A DNA stretch of 64,000 nt. It comes from JBEISR01 sp044371425 (GTDB taxonomy: Bacteria > Planctomycetota > Planctomycetia > Pirellulales > Pirellulaceae). A program made the translations under genes and the position numbers. Below the pieces are notes generated by a model, which was not told the origin of the DNA, did not search any database, and saw only the letters and a list, made by a program, of their open reading frames with translations. The stretch lies in NCBI GenBank assembly GCA_044371425.1, contig JBILTR010000002.1, positions 248,001-312,000 on the forward strand, in the 5' to 3' direction. Shown piece after piece: positions 8,285-17,343 of this stretch. Each line of letters opens with the position of its first letter. Positions within the stretch are counted from its first letter, which is position 1.

Positions 8285-9571
8285 CTAAGGAGCGGGATTC
8301 AGCAAGACATGAGTGCCGCTCTTACCCGCAACGGCAATATCGATCTTCTGATCGCCATCGAGGTCCCCGGTAGCGATCTGGAGTCCGATCCCAACGTGCC
8401 CCTGCTCGACCGTCGTCCTCAGAAAATCACCGCTCTCAGGACGGTACTGGTAGAAGACCAGAAGGGGCATATCCTTCCCACCTGGATCGCCACCATTGTG
8501 AGCGAAGTAGCGTTTTCCGGTGATCAATTCCTCCCGACCATCCCCATCCAGATCGGCCAAAGCCAGCGCGTGAGGCTGCGAGTAGGAGCGATCGACTAGG
8601 ATCCGGTCAAAGGCGATTTTTCCCTCGGCATTTTTGCCGGTTTGACGCCACCAGTAGAGTCCATAGTCATGGCCTTCTCCAACCAGAATGTCGGATTTGC
8701 CATCCCGATCCAGATCGTGCACCAACATCGGAACGCTGGCCTGAATCTGCCAGTCCGGATGATGCTTCCATCCTTTCTCCCAAGCACCCTCGGCAGGCTG
8801 TTCGTACCAACCTGTCCCCGTCAGCAAATCCTTTCGCCCATCTCCATTAAGATCCCCCACTCCCATCCCATGAGAGTTCCCACTAGGGGCGATCTCCGAA
8901 GCGATCAGACGGTACTTCGCGCCCCCCTCTCCCGGCTCATCAGACGGCATCAGACGGTAGACCATGACGGGGTTCTTGGCGTTCCAGCTGTTGACGATCC
9001 AGTCCGGAGTCCCGTTCCCGTCGATGTCTTCCATCAACTGGCCTTCATTCTCCGACTTCCCGGTATCGACTAGCAGATGCTTGGGCCAAGTCTGCCCCAA
9101 TCGGAGCGCCTCTTCGCCAGGATTCTGATACCAGTGCACTTGCGAGGGGATGAACGACCCTGCGATCACATCCAGTCGTCCGTCCTGGTTGACATCCAAA
9201 AGGAAGTCTCCGTTGCTTTGGACGTACCCATTCCAGTCTTCGATCGTGCGGATCGGTCGAGGCACCCAATCCGGCGAACGATACCAATGCCTACCAGCCA
9301 CCACATCCAGTCGGCCATCCCCATCGATATCCCCGACGGCGCATCCTTCGTTCGCGTCCAGCATGAGGGAACGAATACCCCAAGCCGGCCCCTTGGCTTC
9401 TTGAAAAACCCCAAGTTCCTTCCCAGCAGCGGTAGCCGTATCCTGAGCCCAACTTGCAGGAGCGCTATAGGACCAAACGCCAGCCACTACCGCCATGCGA
9501 AATGCAAAGCGTTTCCATGATCGCGCCAGGAGAGGGCATGCAACTCGCATCCAAGATTCCTTCACCAACAT
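8285..9571 (-). CDS. Secreted FG-GAP/VCBS repeat protein
   Basis: A protein of 428 residues with an N-terminal signal (FAFRMAVVAGVWSYSAPASWA) and about seven repeated calcium-binding segments of the form D-x-D/N-x-D-G-x-x-D (DIDGDGRLDVVAG, DVNQDGRLDVIAG, DIDGNGTPDWIV, DLNGDGRKDLLTG, DLDRDGKSDILVG, DLDGDGREELITG, DLDGDQKIDIAVAG). This is an integrin-alpha-like beta-propeller (VCBS/FG-GAP), common in planctomycete exported proteins. ATG 9571 is chosen because AGAGGAAG lies about 7 bases upstream; the frame is open to 9607. Seven blades would make a complete propeller. Binding partner unknown. Confidence 0.9.
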   Translation of the reverse strand: MLVKESWMRVACPLLARSWKRFAFRMAVVAGVWSYSAPASWAQDTATAAGKELGVFQEAKGPAWGIRSLMLDANEGCAVGDIDGDGRLDVVAGRHWYRSPDWVPRPIRTIEDWNGYVQSNGDFLLDVNQDGRLDVIAGSFIPSQVHWYQNPGEEALRLGQTWPKHLLVDTGKSENEGQLMEDIDGNGTPDWIVNSWNAKNPVMVYRLMPSDEPGEGGAKYRLIASEIAPSGNSHGMGVGDLNGDGRKDLLTGTGWYEQPAEGAWEKGWKHHPDWQIQASVPMLVHDLDRDGKSDILVGEGHDYGLYWWRQTGKNAEGKIAFDRILVDRSYSQPHALALADLDGDGREELITGKRYFAHNGGDPGGKDMPLLVFYQYRPESGDFLRTTVEQGHVGIGLQIATGDLDGDQKIDIAVAGKSGTHVLLNPAP

Positions 9572-9739
9572 CGGTATACTTCCTCTTTCTGATTCCAACT
9601 CCATCATCGCTGATCCACGGGTGGACCTCCGGTATTCACCGCCATCCGGCCCCCCTCGAGCAACCTGACCCTATCCCCAGCCAACTTGGTTTCCACGCCA
9701 TCGATCAACAACATGGAAGCCGCTGCCGGGGCAAACCGA

Positions 9740-10873
9740 TCAACTCCCTTCGGGCTGACTGCCCGCCGCAAGACGACGAAAGTACGCTTCGATCACCTCG
9801 CGATAATGGGAAGGGAGGTCGCGTGTCAAATCCTGAATCGCCTGCTGCCGCTGACTGGGAGGAAGATCTCCCCAATTGCCCTGAGGGTCGAGTTTCTTTC
9901 GATCGATATCCCCTGGCCCCGATTGCCCCTGTGCACGACTATCCTCCAGCGGGGTGCTGGGCAGGGACTGAGGTCCTCCTGACCTCTGTTGTTTCTGCTG
10001 CTGTTGTTGTTGCTGCTGCTGGCGCTGCTGCTGTTGTTGTTCCTGCTGCTGCTGAATCTGCTGCTCAATCTGATCGATCAGCTTATCCAGTTTTTCTACG
10101 ATCGCCTTCTCCTGAGCCTGCACCTTTTCACCAGCCCGCCCCAGATCCAATCGACGCTCCACATCGGTCATCAGACGCGCCACCTCATCCAAGGAATCTT
10201 CCTTCAGCGGTTGGATATCGGTGCGCATCAACTTGGCGGTTGTCGAATAGCGACCCGTCAATTCTGGCTCCCTCTCCAGCAATCGCTCCACCGCAGCCAG
10301 GCATCGTTTGCGATCCAATTGGTGGTGGGCGCACAGCGCTTCGTAAAAGAAAAAACTGGATGGATCGACCACCTGCTCCGACTTCACCCCCTCCAACACT
10401 TCGGCCGATTCGTCATAGAGTCGATGCTGCGCGAACCAGCGGGCCATCACCAACCTCAAATCCGGTTCGGCCCAAGACGGAATCTCGGTCCCAATCAGGC
10501 CGGCCAACTGATGCCAGTCCGACATGGCAGGGGGCGAGACCGCCAGAAGCCTCCCTTCCAATTGCTTCAACCCAGGACTGACGGCGGCTCCTAATGCCAA
10601 CCACTTCTCCATCGCCGCAGGGCCACGCAACGAGCCATCGGGGGCGCCTTGGTCTAAAACGGCCTGCAAAGCCGACTGAGCCCCCTTCTCTTCGGCCCAC
10701 GTGCGCCACGCCATCACCCACGTATCGGTCGACGGCCACTGCCACGTCGGCTCCTTGGCCATCGTCGATTGCTGAGCCTGGCAGAGGGTGAGGCCAAGTG
10801 GAGCAACCGCCACCACACATCCACACAGCAACAACCATCGCATCGATCGCTTCATGAGCGGCATTCTTTCCAT
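9740..10873 (-). CDS. Secreted protein with poly-glutamine tract
   Basis: A protein of 377 residues. A signal peptide (MRWLLLCGCVVAVAPLGLTLCQA) is followed by a helical, TPR-like region (for example ARWFAQHRLYDESAEVLEGV and FFFYEALCAHHQLDRKRCLAAVERLLE), then a coiled coil that passes into an almost pure Gln tract around residues 270-300, then a C-terminal segment DLPSHYREVIEAYFRRLA. The last segment resembles the tail found in planctomycete proteins encoded with Bat/MoxR-type clusters, but I do not recognise a named family. It starts 8 bp after the coiled-coil gene at 10882 and is surely co-transcribed with it. Function unknown; a structural or scaffold role with its neighbour is inferred. 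Confidence 0.8.
   Translation of the reverse strand: MERMPLMKRSMRWLLLCGCVVAVAPLGLTLCQAQQSTMAKEPTWQWPSTDTWVMAWRTWAEEKGAQSALQAVLDQGAPDGSLRGPAAMEKWLALGAAVSPGLKQLEGRLLAVSPPAMSDWHQLAGLIGTEIPSWAEPDLRLVMARWFAQHRLYDESAEVLEGVKSEQVVDPSSFFFYEALCAHHQLDRKRCLAAVERLLEREPELTGRYSTTAKLMRTDIQPLKEDSLDEVARLMTDVERRLDLGRAGEKVQAQEKAIVEKLDKLIDQIEQQIQQQQEQQQQQRQQQQQQQQQKQQRSGGPQSLPSTPLEDSRAQGQSGPGDIDRKKLDPQGNWGDLPPSQRQQAIQDLTRDLPSHYREVIEAYFRRLAAGSQPEGS
9989..10065. repeat. CAG/CAA trinucleotide repeat coding poly-Q
   Basis: About 75 bases of near-continuous CTG/TTG (read as CAG/CAA on the minus strand) interrupted by single codons for Arg, Lys and Glu. The synonymous CAG/CAA mixture suggests the tract is kept at protein level and is not a pure slippage expansion. 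Confidence 0.85.
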
Positions 10874-10881
10874 CGCTTGGG

Positions 10882-12858
10882 TTACTGATCCTTGGCGTCG
10901 ATCTTCCGGACGATCTCGCGAGTCACTTCCCGGAGCTTCTCTTCCCGTTTCGCCAGTTCGGCCAGCTCTTTCAGCAAGGCTTCGTCAGTTGCTTGCCCCG
11001 TCGGGTGCTTCGGGTCGCTCAATCTCCCCGCAAGCTTTTCGGTTCGCTGATTGACCCGCACCTGCAGTGTTTTGATCAGTCGCAACTCAGCCAAAGCATC
11101 GACTAACGGTTGCTCCTGCGATCCACCTTGCTGACCTCCACCTTCCCCCTGCTGAGCTTCCTTCTGCTCCTTCCGCTCCTTGATGGCCTCGGTCAAGGAA
11201 GCCAGCAGCTCCTGAAGCGCTTCGATGATCTCTTCCTGCCGCCCAACCGCCTGATCACCTGCCTCCCCTTGACTCAACCAATCAGCCACCTGCTCCATAT
11301 CGACCAAAATCTGAGTGACCGCCTCGGGAAACGCCGTGCTGGAACCTTCCTCCTGCAGCAGCATCATGGCTCTCTGACCCTCCAGAACGATCTTTCGTTC
11401 CTCCTGCGCCAATCGATTCCCCTGCAGCTCCCGTTGACGTTGCCTAGCATCCCCCTCTAGGGCATTCCACTGCTTGGTCCCTTCCAGCACCTGCTGCTGC
11501 ATCTGCAGCATCTTCCGGAATCGCGATTCCAATGCCTCCAGCGATCGCTCCACCTCCTCCTCCCGCATCTGACGGAGGATCTTCTCTAGTTCCTCGACCG
11601 CTTCCTTCAATTCCTTCTCTGCTGCCTTCTGTTCCTCCACCGCTTTCTTCCGATCGCCACTATCTAGCTGACGTTGAGCCTGTTTCATCCGTTCCCTAGC
11701 TCTCTCCACGCGTTGCTTGGCGGCTCCCTCCGGACTGGACGGAGGCGGCGGCTCTGCGGCCCCCTGCTGCGACTCCTCCTGAGTCGGCTGGCTCGACGAT
11801 CCCTCGGCCCCACCTTCCGAAGGCGTTGCCTCCTTCCCGGGTGATTCGCTGGAAGGAGTTGGCGAGCCCTCCGATGGCTTGGACTTCGACTGAGAAGACT
11901 CTCCTGGCATCGGCATGTCGTCGGCTGTCGTCGGCTGTTCTGCGGGACTTGGCATATCCTCCTTCGAAGAGTCGCTTGCCCCCTCCGATGGACTTGCCTC
12001 CGATCTTTCAGCTTCCTTCGCACTCCCAGGTGACTTCGTTTCGGGTGGTTTCTTCGAAGCTGGGTCCGATCGCTCCGGCTTCGGATCGCCATCCTCGGAA
12101 CTGGCGTCAGGCTTGCGGTCGTCGTTGGGTTGCGACGAGCCATCCTGTGCCGATTCCGATGGGGGCTTTTCTGCCGAATCGTTTCCCTCAGCGGGCTGGG
12201 AATCGGATCGCTTCGGACCGCTCGGGGAGGCTGTTTGCTCCCCCTGCGACTCCATCTGCCGCGCCACCTGCTCGGCCTGATCGGCCACCTCTCCCTGGTC
12301 GCGGGAGGCCGACTTCAGGTCCTGCCCATTCTCGCTGCGGCCCCGCAACGATCGCTCCATCCGCTCCAGCTTCTGAATATCCCGAATCCATGTCTCGTAC
12401 TTCTTCCGCTGATCCTTCAGCCGCTCCTGCCGATTCTCGCTCTGCAGCAACTGCAGCAGCTTTCCGAGATCCTCGGCGCTAGCCAGTTGTTCTTCCAGCG
12501 CCCGCTGAAGCTGCTTTTTCTCCAATAGCTCACCGGCTGATTTCAATCGCTGTCCAGTCGCCAGCTCCTTGCTCAGTTTGGCCGCCCTAAGCAGCAATCC
12601 CGATCGCTCTGGGTTGGTCGTCGACTCCAGTTCGGACATGCGCAAAAACAACTCTTCCATCTTGGTGAATCGATCGGCAAGCTGTCGCTGCTGATCGATC
12701 AGAATCTTCAGGGAGTTGTCCCCAGCCGATGGCTCGGTTGGTACCGACTGAGCGATCGAGTCGAGGGGGAAGCTAAAGACGAACCATGTCAACAGAACGG
12801 CTGCATGCAATCGCATCCCCAATCGCTTGGCGAAGCTCTGGAACAGACATCCGATCAT
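10882..12858 (-). CDS. Large secreted coiled-coil protein with disordered linker
   Basis: A protein of 658 residues starting at ATG 12858, with AAGGAA about 7 bases upstream. An N-terminal hydrophobic signal (HAAVLLTWFVFSFPLDSIA) leads to a long coiled coil (DQQRQLADRFTKMEELFLRM onward), a Ser/Pro/Glu/Lys-rich low-complexity region around residues 190-390, then a second long coiled coil (RVERARERMKQAQRQLD through LRQMREEEVERSLEAL) and a final helical part. No enzymatic motif is visible. The build recalls the large hydrophilic proteins that planctomycetes encode near von Willebrand/Bat-type clusters. It is operonic with the poly-Q gene (8-bp gap). A periplasmic spacer or scaffold is inferred. 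Confidence 0.8.
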   Translation of the reverse strand: MIGCLFQSFAKRLGMRLHAAVLLTWFVFSFPLDSIAQSVPTEPSAGDNSLKILIDQQRQLADRFTKMEELFLRMSELESTTNPERSGLLLRAAKLSKELATGQRLKSAGELLEKKQLQRALEEQLASAEDLGKLLQLLQSENRQERLKDQRKKYETWIRDIQKLERMERSLRGRSENGQDLKSASRDQGEVADQAEQVARQMESQGEQTASPSGPKRSDSQPAEGNDSAEKPPSESAQDGSSQPNDDRKPDASSEDGDPKPERSDPASKKPPETKSPGSAKEAERSEASPSEGASDSSKEDMPSPAEQPTTADDMPMPGESSQSKSKPSEGSPTPSSESPGKEATPSEGGAEGSSSQPTQEESQQGAAEPPPPSSPEGAAKQRVERARERMKQAQRQLDSGDRKKAVEEQKAAEKELKEAVEELEKILRQMREEEVERSLEALESRFRKMLQMQQQVLEGTKQWNALEGDARQRQRELQGNRLAQEERKIVLEGQRAMMLLQEEGSSTAFPEAVTQILVDMEQVADWLSQGEAGDQAVGRQEEIIEALQELLASLTEAIKERKEQKEAQQGEGGGQQGGSQEQPLVDALAELRLIKTLQVRVNQRTEKLAGRLSDPKHPTGQATDEALLKELAELAKREEKLREVTREIVRKIDAKDQ

Positions 12859-13069
12859 CGCGTCTTCCTTGTCCGAATGGATAACCAGCGGCATGGTGCC
12901 AAGCGACTGCAAGACTTCCACGCTGCAAGACTCCCAGACTGAACGGCTGGAGGGGTATTGGGTGCCGCAGTCAGACCAGGTATCCGATCCCAGCAGCGTT
13001 CGACAGAGTCCTATTCAGTATAGGCCTGCCATCGAGCCCCCGCCAAAAAGATCCCCGACGATCGAACGA

Positions 13070-13630
13070 CTATTTCTTTCCCTGGCGGCGCTTTTCTTCA
13101 AAAAACCAAGTCAGAATCTGGCCGCAGGGTTCGGCCAGCACCCCTGGACATACCTGGGCTCGGTGGTTCAGTCTCGGGTCGCTGAGCAACCGGTAGAGCG
13201 AATCGACCGCTCCAGCTTTCGGATCTCTCGCTCCATAAACCACCCTTGGGATCCGCGCCTGCACGATGGCTCCTGCGCACATCGGGCAGGGCTCTAAGGT
13301 GACATAGAGTGTGCAATGCTCCAATCGCCATGTCCCGACAGATGCGGCCGCCTGGGTGATCGCGATCAGTTCGGCATGCGCCGTAGGATCCTGCAGTTGC
13401 TCGCGCTGGTTCCATGCAGCGGCGATCATTCTTCCCCGATGGACGATGAGCGCCCCGACGGGCACTTCGTCTTCGTCCATGGCGCGCTGCGCCAATTCCA
13501 GAGCCTTGGCCATCCAGCGAGCGTCCCCACCATCCTCGTGCGAATCGACCAGGAATCCGCTTCGATCCGCTTCCCTATCCAGACGCTCATCATCGGGGAG
13601 CTCTTCGCCATCGAAGGAATCGCGCGTCAT
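13070..13630 (-). CDS. tadA: tRNA-adenosine(34) deaminase TadA
   Basis: A protein of 186 residues that deaminates A34 to inosine in tRNA-Arg(ACG). Catalytic elements of the cytidine-deaminase fold are present: TAHAELIAI with the zinc His and catalytic Glu, and LEPCPMCAGAI with the two zinc Cys residues. The core begins near residue 39 (WMAKALELAQRAM), so there is an unusual acidic N-terminal extension of about 35 residues; a start at the internal ATG near residue 40 would give a standard-length enzyme. The chosen ATG overlaps the stop of the DUF1080 gene (ATGA), suggesting coupled translation. Confidence 0.93.
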   Translation of the reverse strand: MTRDSFDGEELPDDERLDREADRSGFLVDSHEDGGDARWMAKALELAQRAMDEDEVPVGALIVHRGRMIAAAWNQREQLQDPTAHAELIAITQAAASVGTWRLEHCTLYVTLEPCPMCAGAIVQARIPRVVYGARDPKAGAVDSLYRLLSDPRLNHRAQVCPGVLAEPCGQILTWFFEEKRRQGKK

Positions 13631-14307
13631 GGCTTGGAAGGTGCCAGGGTGCGGTACTGGAGGTTTCGCACCTCCACCTTCGATCGAAAAACGCAGTAGC
13701 CGAATGGTCGACTTGCACGCACTTCCCCCCGCACCGAAAACGACTTCCCCTTCCGTTCGACGCGGATCAATTCCTCGTCATCCATCCAAACTACGATTTC
13801 CTCATCACTGACCACCAGTCGAAATCGATACCAGCGGTCGTTCTTGATGTCCTTGTAACTGGCGGTGGAGTTTTCCGAAGCGTCATTGCCGTCGATGCTG
13901 CTGATACCGATCAACCCACCTCCCCAGCCTCCGCAGATGAACGACGCATGTTCCTCCCCAACAGGGAAGGTCAGTCCGGCGAGGAAATCCGATCCACTTT
14001 TTCGGTTCGCTTCCCAGGTGACTTCGAAGTTCGATTTTGGAAAGTCTTTCTCGTAGGTGATTCCGGTCAGCGGGTCGCCGACACCCAAGGAGAGATGCCC
14101 TTCGTCGGTGAACCCGATCTCTCCATCGCCTCCAAATTGCGTCGACTTCCAACCCTCGATCGATTTGTTGACCAACATCTTTTGCCAGGGCCCAGCCCCT
14201 TTCGCATCTTCCTCGCATCGGCCCGGTGCTGCGGGGACGAAACTCCAGAGAATCACCGCCCAAGTCGCCATGCAGGCCCTAAGAGTCCACGACTGATGTT
14301 GTCTCAC
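13627..14307 (-). CDS. DUF1080 (3-keto-disaccharide hydrolase-like) secreted protein
   Basis: A protein of about 226 residues with a signal peptide (ACMATWAVILWSFVPAAPG) and a concanavalin-like jelly roll typical of DUF1080: EGWKSTQFGGDGEI near the start, NFEVTWEANRKSGSDFLAGLTFPVG, DRWYRFRLVVSDEEIVVWMDDEELI cut by function, and the terminal VEVRNLQYRTL. A GTG start at 14307 is preferred because AGGAG lies 9 bases upstream; an ATG at 14337 lacks a ribosome-binding site. The stop overlaps the tadA start by ATGA. DUF1080 proteins are thought to act on glycans; the substrate here is unknown. Confidence 0.87.
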   Translation of the reverse strand: MRQHQSWTLRACMATWAVILWSFVPAAPGRCEEDAKGAGPWQKMLVNKSIEGWKSTQFGGDGEIGFTDEGHLSLGVGDPLTGITYEKDFPKSNFEVTWEANRKSGSDFLAGLTFPVGEEHASFICGGWGGGLIGISSIDGNDASENSTASYKDIKNDRWYRFRLVVSDEEIVVWMDDEELIRVERKGKSFSVRGEVRASRPFGYCVFRSKVEVRNLQYRTLAPSKP

Positions 14308-14585
14308 GCTGATCGACTCCTGAAAAAGCAGTTCCATCGGAGGTCGGTTTGCGAAGGCGACAGCGCGACCTCGCACTACCCAATGACTGAAGTATAACCA
14401 GGAGAACCAGGGGCCGGCCAACCGTGCTGCCCCCGGCCGCGCCTCACTTTCGGCCAGCCATCGGGGGCCTGTGCGACGATTCGGCATGCCACGACCATCT
14501 GCACGTAGCTGAAAAGGCTGGGTATTCTGGAGACGGGTGTGCAGTTGAAAGTCGCGTGGGGCACCAGGGGAGCAGGAAGGAACTG

Positions 14586-16406
14586 ATGATGGAGCATTCG
14601 GATCTGCTGAAGGACGCACCGGTCAGGCACCCAAAACTTCTGGCATGGATCGAGCAGGTTGTTGCCATGTGCCAACCGTCGGCGATTCACTGGTGTGACG
14701 GCAGCGAGGAGGAATGGAGTCACCTTTGCGAACTGATGGTGCGCAAAGGAACGTTGACTCGCCTGAACCCAGAGAAGCACCCCAATTCCTTCCTTGCCCG
14801 AAGCGCCCCCAGCGACGTGGCTCGCGTGGAAGAACGCACCTTCATCTGCTCGCGCCGTGCAGTCGATGCCGGCCCCACCAACAACTGGCGGGATCCCAAA
14901 GCGATGCGTCAATTGCTGAGCGAGAAGTTTCGCGGCAGTATGCGCGGGCGGACGCTCTATGTCGTGCCCTTCTGCATGGGACCACTCGACAGCCCCCTGG
15001 CTCTGGTCGGCGTCGAACTGACCGACTCCCCTTACGTGGTGGTCAACATGAAGATCATGTGCCACATGGGGCAGAGGGTATGGCGAAAGCTGGATCAGGG
15101 AATCGACTACCTACCATGCCTCCATTCGGTCGGAGTCCCCTTGGCATCGGGTCAGTCGGATGTCCCCTGGCCCTGCCAAGATGAAAAGTACATCGTTCAT
15201 TTCCCAGAGGATCGGGAAGTGTGGTCGTACGGTAGCGGCTATGGCGGCAACGCACTCCTCGGAAAAAAATGCGTCGCCCTGCGAATCGCCAGCGTCATCG
15301 CTCGCGACAACGGTTGGCTTGCCGAACACATGCTGATCATGGGGATTGAATCGCCCAACGGTAAGAAGACCTACCTGACGGCAGCATTTCCAAGCGCCTG
15401 TGGGAAAACCAATTTGGCGATGATCCAACCCCCCAAGTCGCTGGCTCAACAGGGCTGGAAAACCACGCTCATCGGCGACGACATCGCTTGGCTGTGGCCT
15501 GGCTCCTCCGGCAAACTGCACGCCATCAACCCGGAGACGGGGTTCTTTGGTGTGGCCCCTGGGACATCGTGGGATTCCAATCCCGGCGCCATGGCTGCGA
15601 TGAGCAGCAATACGATCTTTACGAATGTGGCACTGACCGACGACCAATCCGTTTGGTGGGAAGGACTTTGCCCTCCCCCGGATCACTTGATCGATTGGAC
15701 GGGGCAGGACTGGACGCCCGATTGCGGCCGCAAAGCAGCGCACCCCAACTCACGATTCACCGCTCCTGCCAGCCAGTGCCCCAACATCGACCCTCGCTGG
15801 CAGGATCCTGAAGGTGTACCGATCGACGCGATCGTTTTTGGTGGTCGGCGCCCCACCACCATGCCGCTGGTCTTCCAGGCATTCGACTGGACGCATGGTG
15901 TCTTTCTGGGAGCCACCCAAGGTTCGGAAACCACCGCTGCGGCAGCTGGCGCCATCGGTCTGGTGCGGCGCGATCCCATGGCGATGCTCCCTTTCTGCGG
16001 CTACAACATGGGTCACTACTTCGATCACTGGCTTCAGATGCGTACGCTGATCAAAAAGCTTCCTCGCATCTTTCACGTCAACTGGTTCCGCAAGGATTCG
16101 TCCGGACGTTTTCTCTGGCCAGGTTTCCGAGAAAACCTCCGCGTGCTGGAGTGGATCGCCTTGCGATGCCAAGGCAAAATCCCCGGCTACGAAACCCCGA
16201 TCGGTTGGATCCCGGAATGGGATGATTTCAATTGCGAGGGACTGGAGCCTTTCGAAGAGAAAGACTTCCATGCCGCGATGGAGTTCCGTCAGGAAGAATG
16301 GCGCGCCGAAATCCACAGCCAGGGGGAGTTCTTCTTGAAGCTCTACCACGACATGCCAAAAGAATTGATGTGCCAGCGAGAACTACTGATGGCCAGAATG
16401 GCCTAG
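14586..16406 (+). CDS. pckG: GTP-dependent phosphoenolpyruvate carboxykinase
   Basis: A protein of 606 residues, normal for the GTP class, converting oxaloacetate plus GTP to phosphoenolpyruvate, CO2 and GDP in gluconeogenesis. Visible motifs are the kinase-1a P-loop FPSACGKTNLAM with the reactive Cys (~residue 270), the kinase-2 element IGDDIAWL, NPETGFFGVAPGTSW, and FGGRRPTTMPLV. ATG 14586 (or 14589) follows AGGAAGGA. The frame is open to 14424 but that part looks non-coding. It is a single transcription unit between minus-strand neighbours. Confidence 0.97.
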   Translation: MMEHSDLLKDAPVRHPKLLAWIEQVVAMCQPSAIHWCDGSEEEWSHLCELMVRKGTLTRLNPEKHPNSFLARSAPSDVARVEERTFICSRRAVDAGPTNNWRDPKAMRQLLSEKFRGSMRGRTLYVVPFCMGPLDSPLALVGVELTDSPYVVVNMKIMCHMGQRVWRKLDQGIDYLPCLHSVGVPLASGQSDVPWPCQDEKYIVHFPEDREVWSYGSGYGGNALLGKKCVALRIASVIARDNGWLAEHMLIMGIESPNGKKTYLTAAFPSACGKTNLAMIQPPKSLAQQGWKTTLIGDDIAWLWPGSSGKLHAINPETGFFGVAPGTSWDSNPGAMAAMSSNTIFTNVALTDDQSVWWEGLCPPPDHLIDWTGQDWTPDCGRKAAHPNSRFTAPASQCPNIDPRWQDPEGVPIDAIVFGGRRPTTMPLVFQAFDWTHGVFLGATQGSETTAAAAGAIGLVRRDPMAMLPFCGYNMGHYFDHWLQMRTLIKKLPRIFHVNWFRKDSSGRFLWPGFRENLRVLEWIALRCQGKIPGYETPIGWIPEWDDFNCEGLEPFEEKDFHAAMEFRQEEWRAEIHSQGEFFLKLYHDMPKELMCQRELLMARMA

Positions 16407-16457
16407 TCTCCCGGATCGAGATTCACCAAGAAGAAACAGCAGCGTGATCGGTTGGTC

Positions 16458-17234
16458 TTAGGTGTTGCCGATTTTTACGGCGCAGTGGGAGAGCGCATCT
16501 CCCAAGGGATCCCATCCCTTAGGACCATAGCCCAAGTGCAGGCGCTGACGCCAGCCTTCCCAGAGTCCGTCTCTCCCCAGCCAACCACCCAGCTCATCCC
16601 CCAACTGCTCCATCGTCCTCACGTAGGACTCCATCCCCTGAGTCGCATCCAACCAGTCCTTTTGACTGGCATGAAGTGAAAGCACCTCTCCCTTGCGCAC
16701 GCGCCATCGGGATACGTCGATCGCCAGCGAGGGAAGGACTTTGTCTCCCAGAGGCGTGCGGTTCCCGTGGGGCTGCGCGTGGTAGATCGCCACGTCGCCA
16801 GCGACCGCAGGCACTACAGGCATCGAGGCGAAGTTGGGAACTCCTTTGACGAACGCCGCCCCCACCGCCAACTGGCATGCCAGCTCGTGGTCGGCCATGT
16901 AGTCGATGGGGGAATGGGTCAGGACGATGGAAGGATTGGCAAGTCGCACGATCGCGGTGACCTTTGCCAGAAGTTCCGGGCTGTTGCGTATCTGCAGATC
17001 ATCGCAAAGGGGGGGATAGAATTCGGCCGGAAACGAAGCGGCGGCGCTGCGAGCTTCCTCGAGACGGATCGAAGCCGTTTTCTCGGGGGGCCACTCCATC
17101 GATCCGCAGCAGCCGTTGGCGATGTTGAAGTAGTGCGCCTTCCACCCTCGCTCCACGAGGTGCATCAACGTCCCAGCCATGACAAATTCGATGTCGTCAG
17201 GATGCGCAGCGATCGCCAGGACACTTCGATTCAT
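16458..17234 (-). CDS. PIG-L family deacetylase
   Basis: A protein of 258 residues. The zinc motif AIAAHPDDIEFVMAGTL at the N-terminus and the later LTHSPIDYMADHELACQLA supply the typical AHPDD...H ligands of PIG-L/LmbE-type N-acetylglucosaminyl deacetylases (GlcNAc-PI, mycothiol/bacillithiol-like, or glycan substrates). The middle (NIANGCCGSMEWPPEKTASIRLEEARSAA split by function) and the Trp-rich C-terminus match the version frequent in planctomycetes, where the substrate is not known. It is convergent with pckG; 109 bp separate it from the protease gene upstream on the same strand. Confidence 0.93.
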   Translation of the reverse strand: MNRSVLAIAAHPDDIEFVMAGTLMHLVERGWKAHYFNIANGCCGSMEWPPEKTASIRLEEARSAAASFPAEFYPPLCDDLQIRNSPELLAKVTAIVRLANPSIVLTHSPIDYMADHELACQLAVGAAFVKGVPNFASMPVVPAVAGDVAIYHAQPHGNRTPLGDKVLPSLAIDVSRWRVRKGEVLSLHASQKDWLDATQGMESYVRTMEQLGDELGGWLGRDGLWEGWRQRLHLGYGPKGWDPLGDALSHCAVKIGNT

Positions 17235-17343
17235 CTTCTACCTTCCCAAACGGCTCCTCGACTCGATCCAGCGCGATTTGTCGGCCAAGCCCCCGGCCAT
17301 GCCCCCAATCCATCGCCCCCCAGTGCCGGATCGGGCAACGCCC

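Noticed and set aside
9454..10581. A 375-codon plus-strand frame opposite the poly-Q gene
   Set aside because: No start signal or family content; it mirrors the minus-strand gene with a good signal peptide.
12972..13003. Short resemblance to the SRP RNA core near tadA
   Set aside because: Only a GTCAG start and a CAGCAG end agree; the central GGAAGG core and tetraloop are missing.
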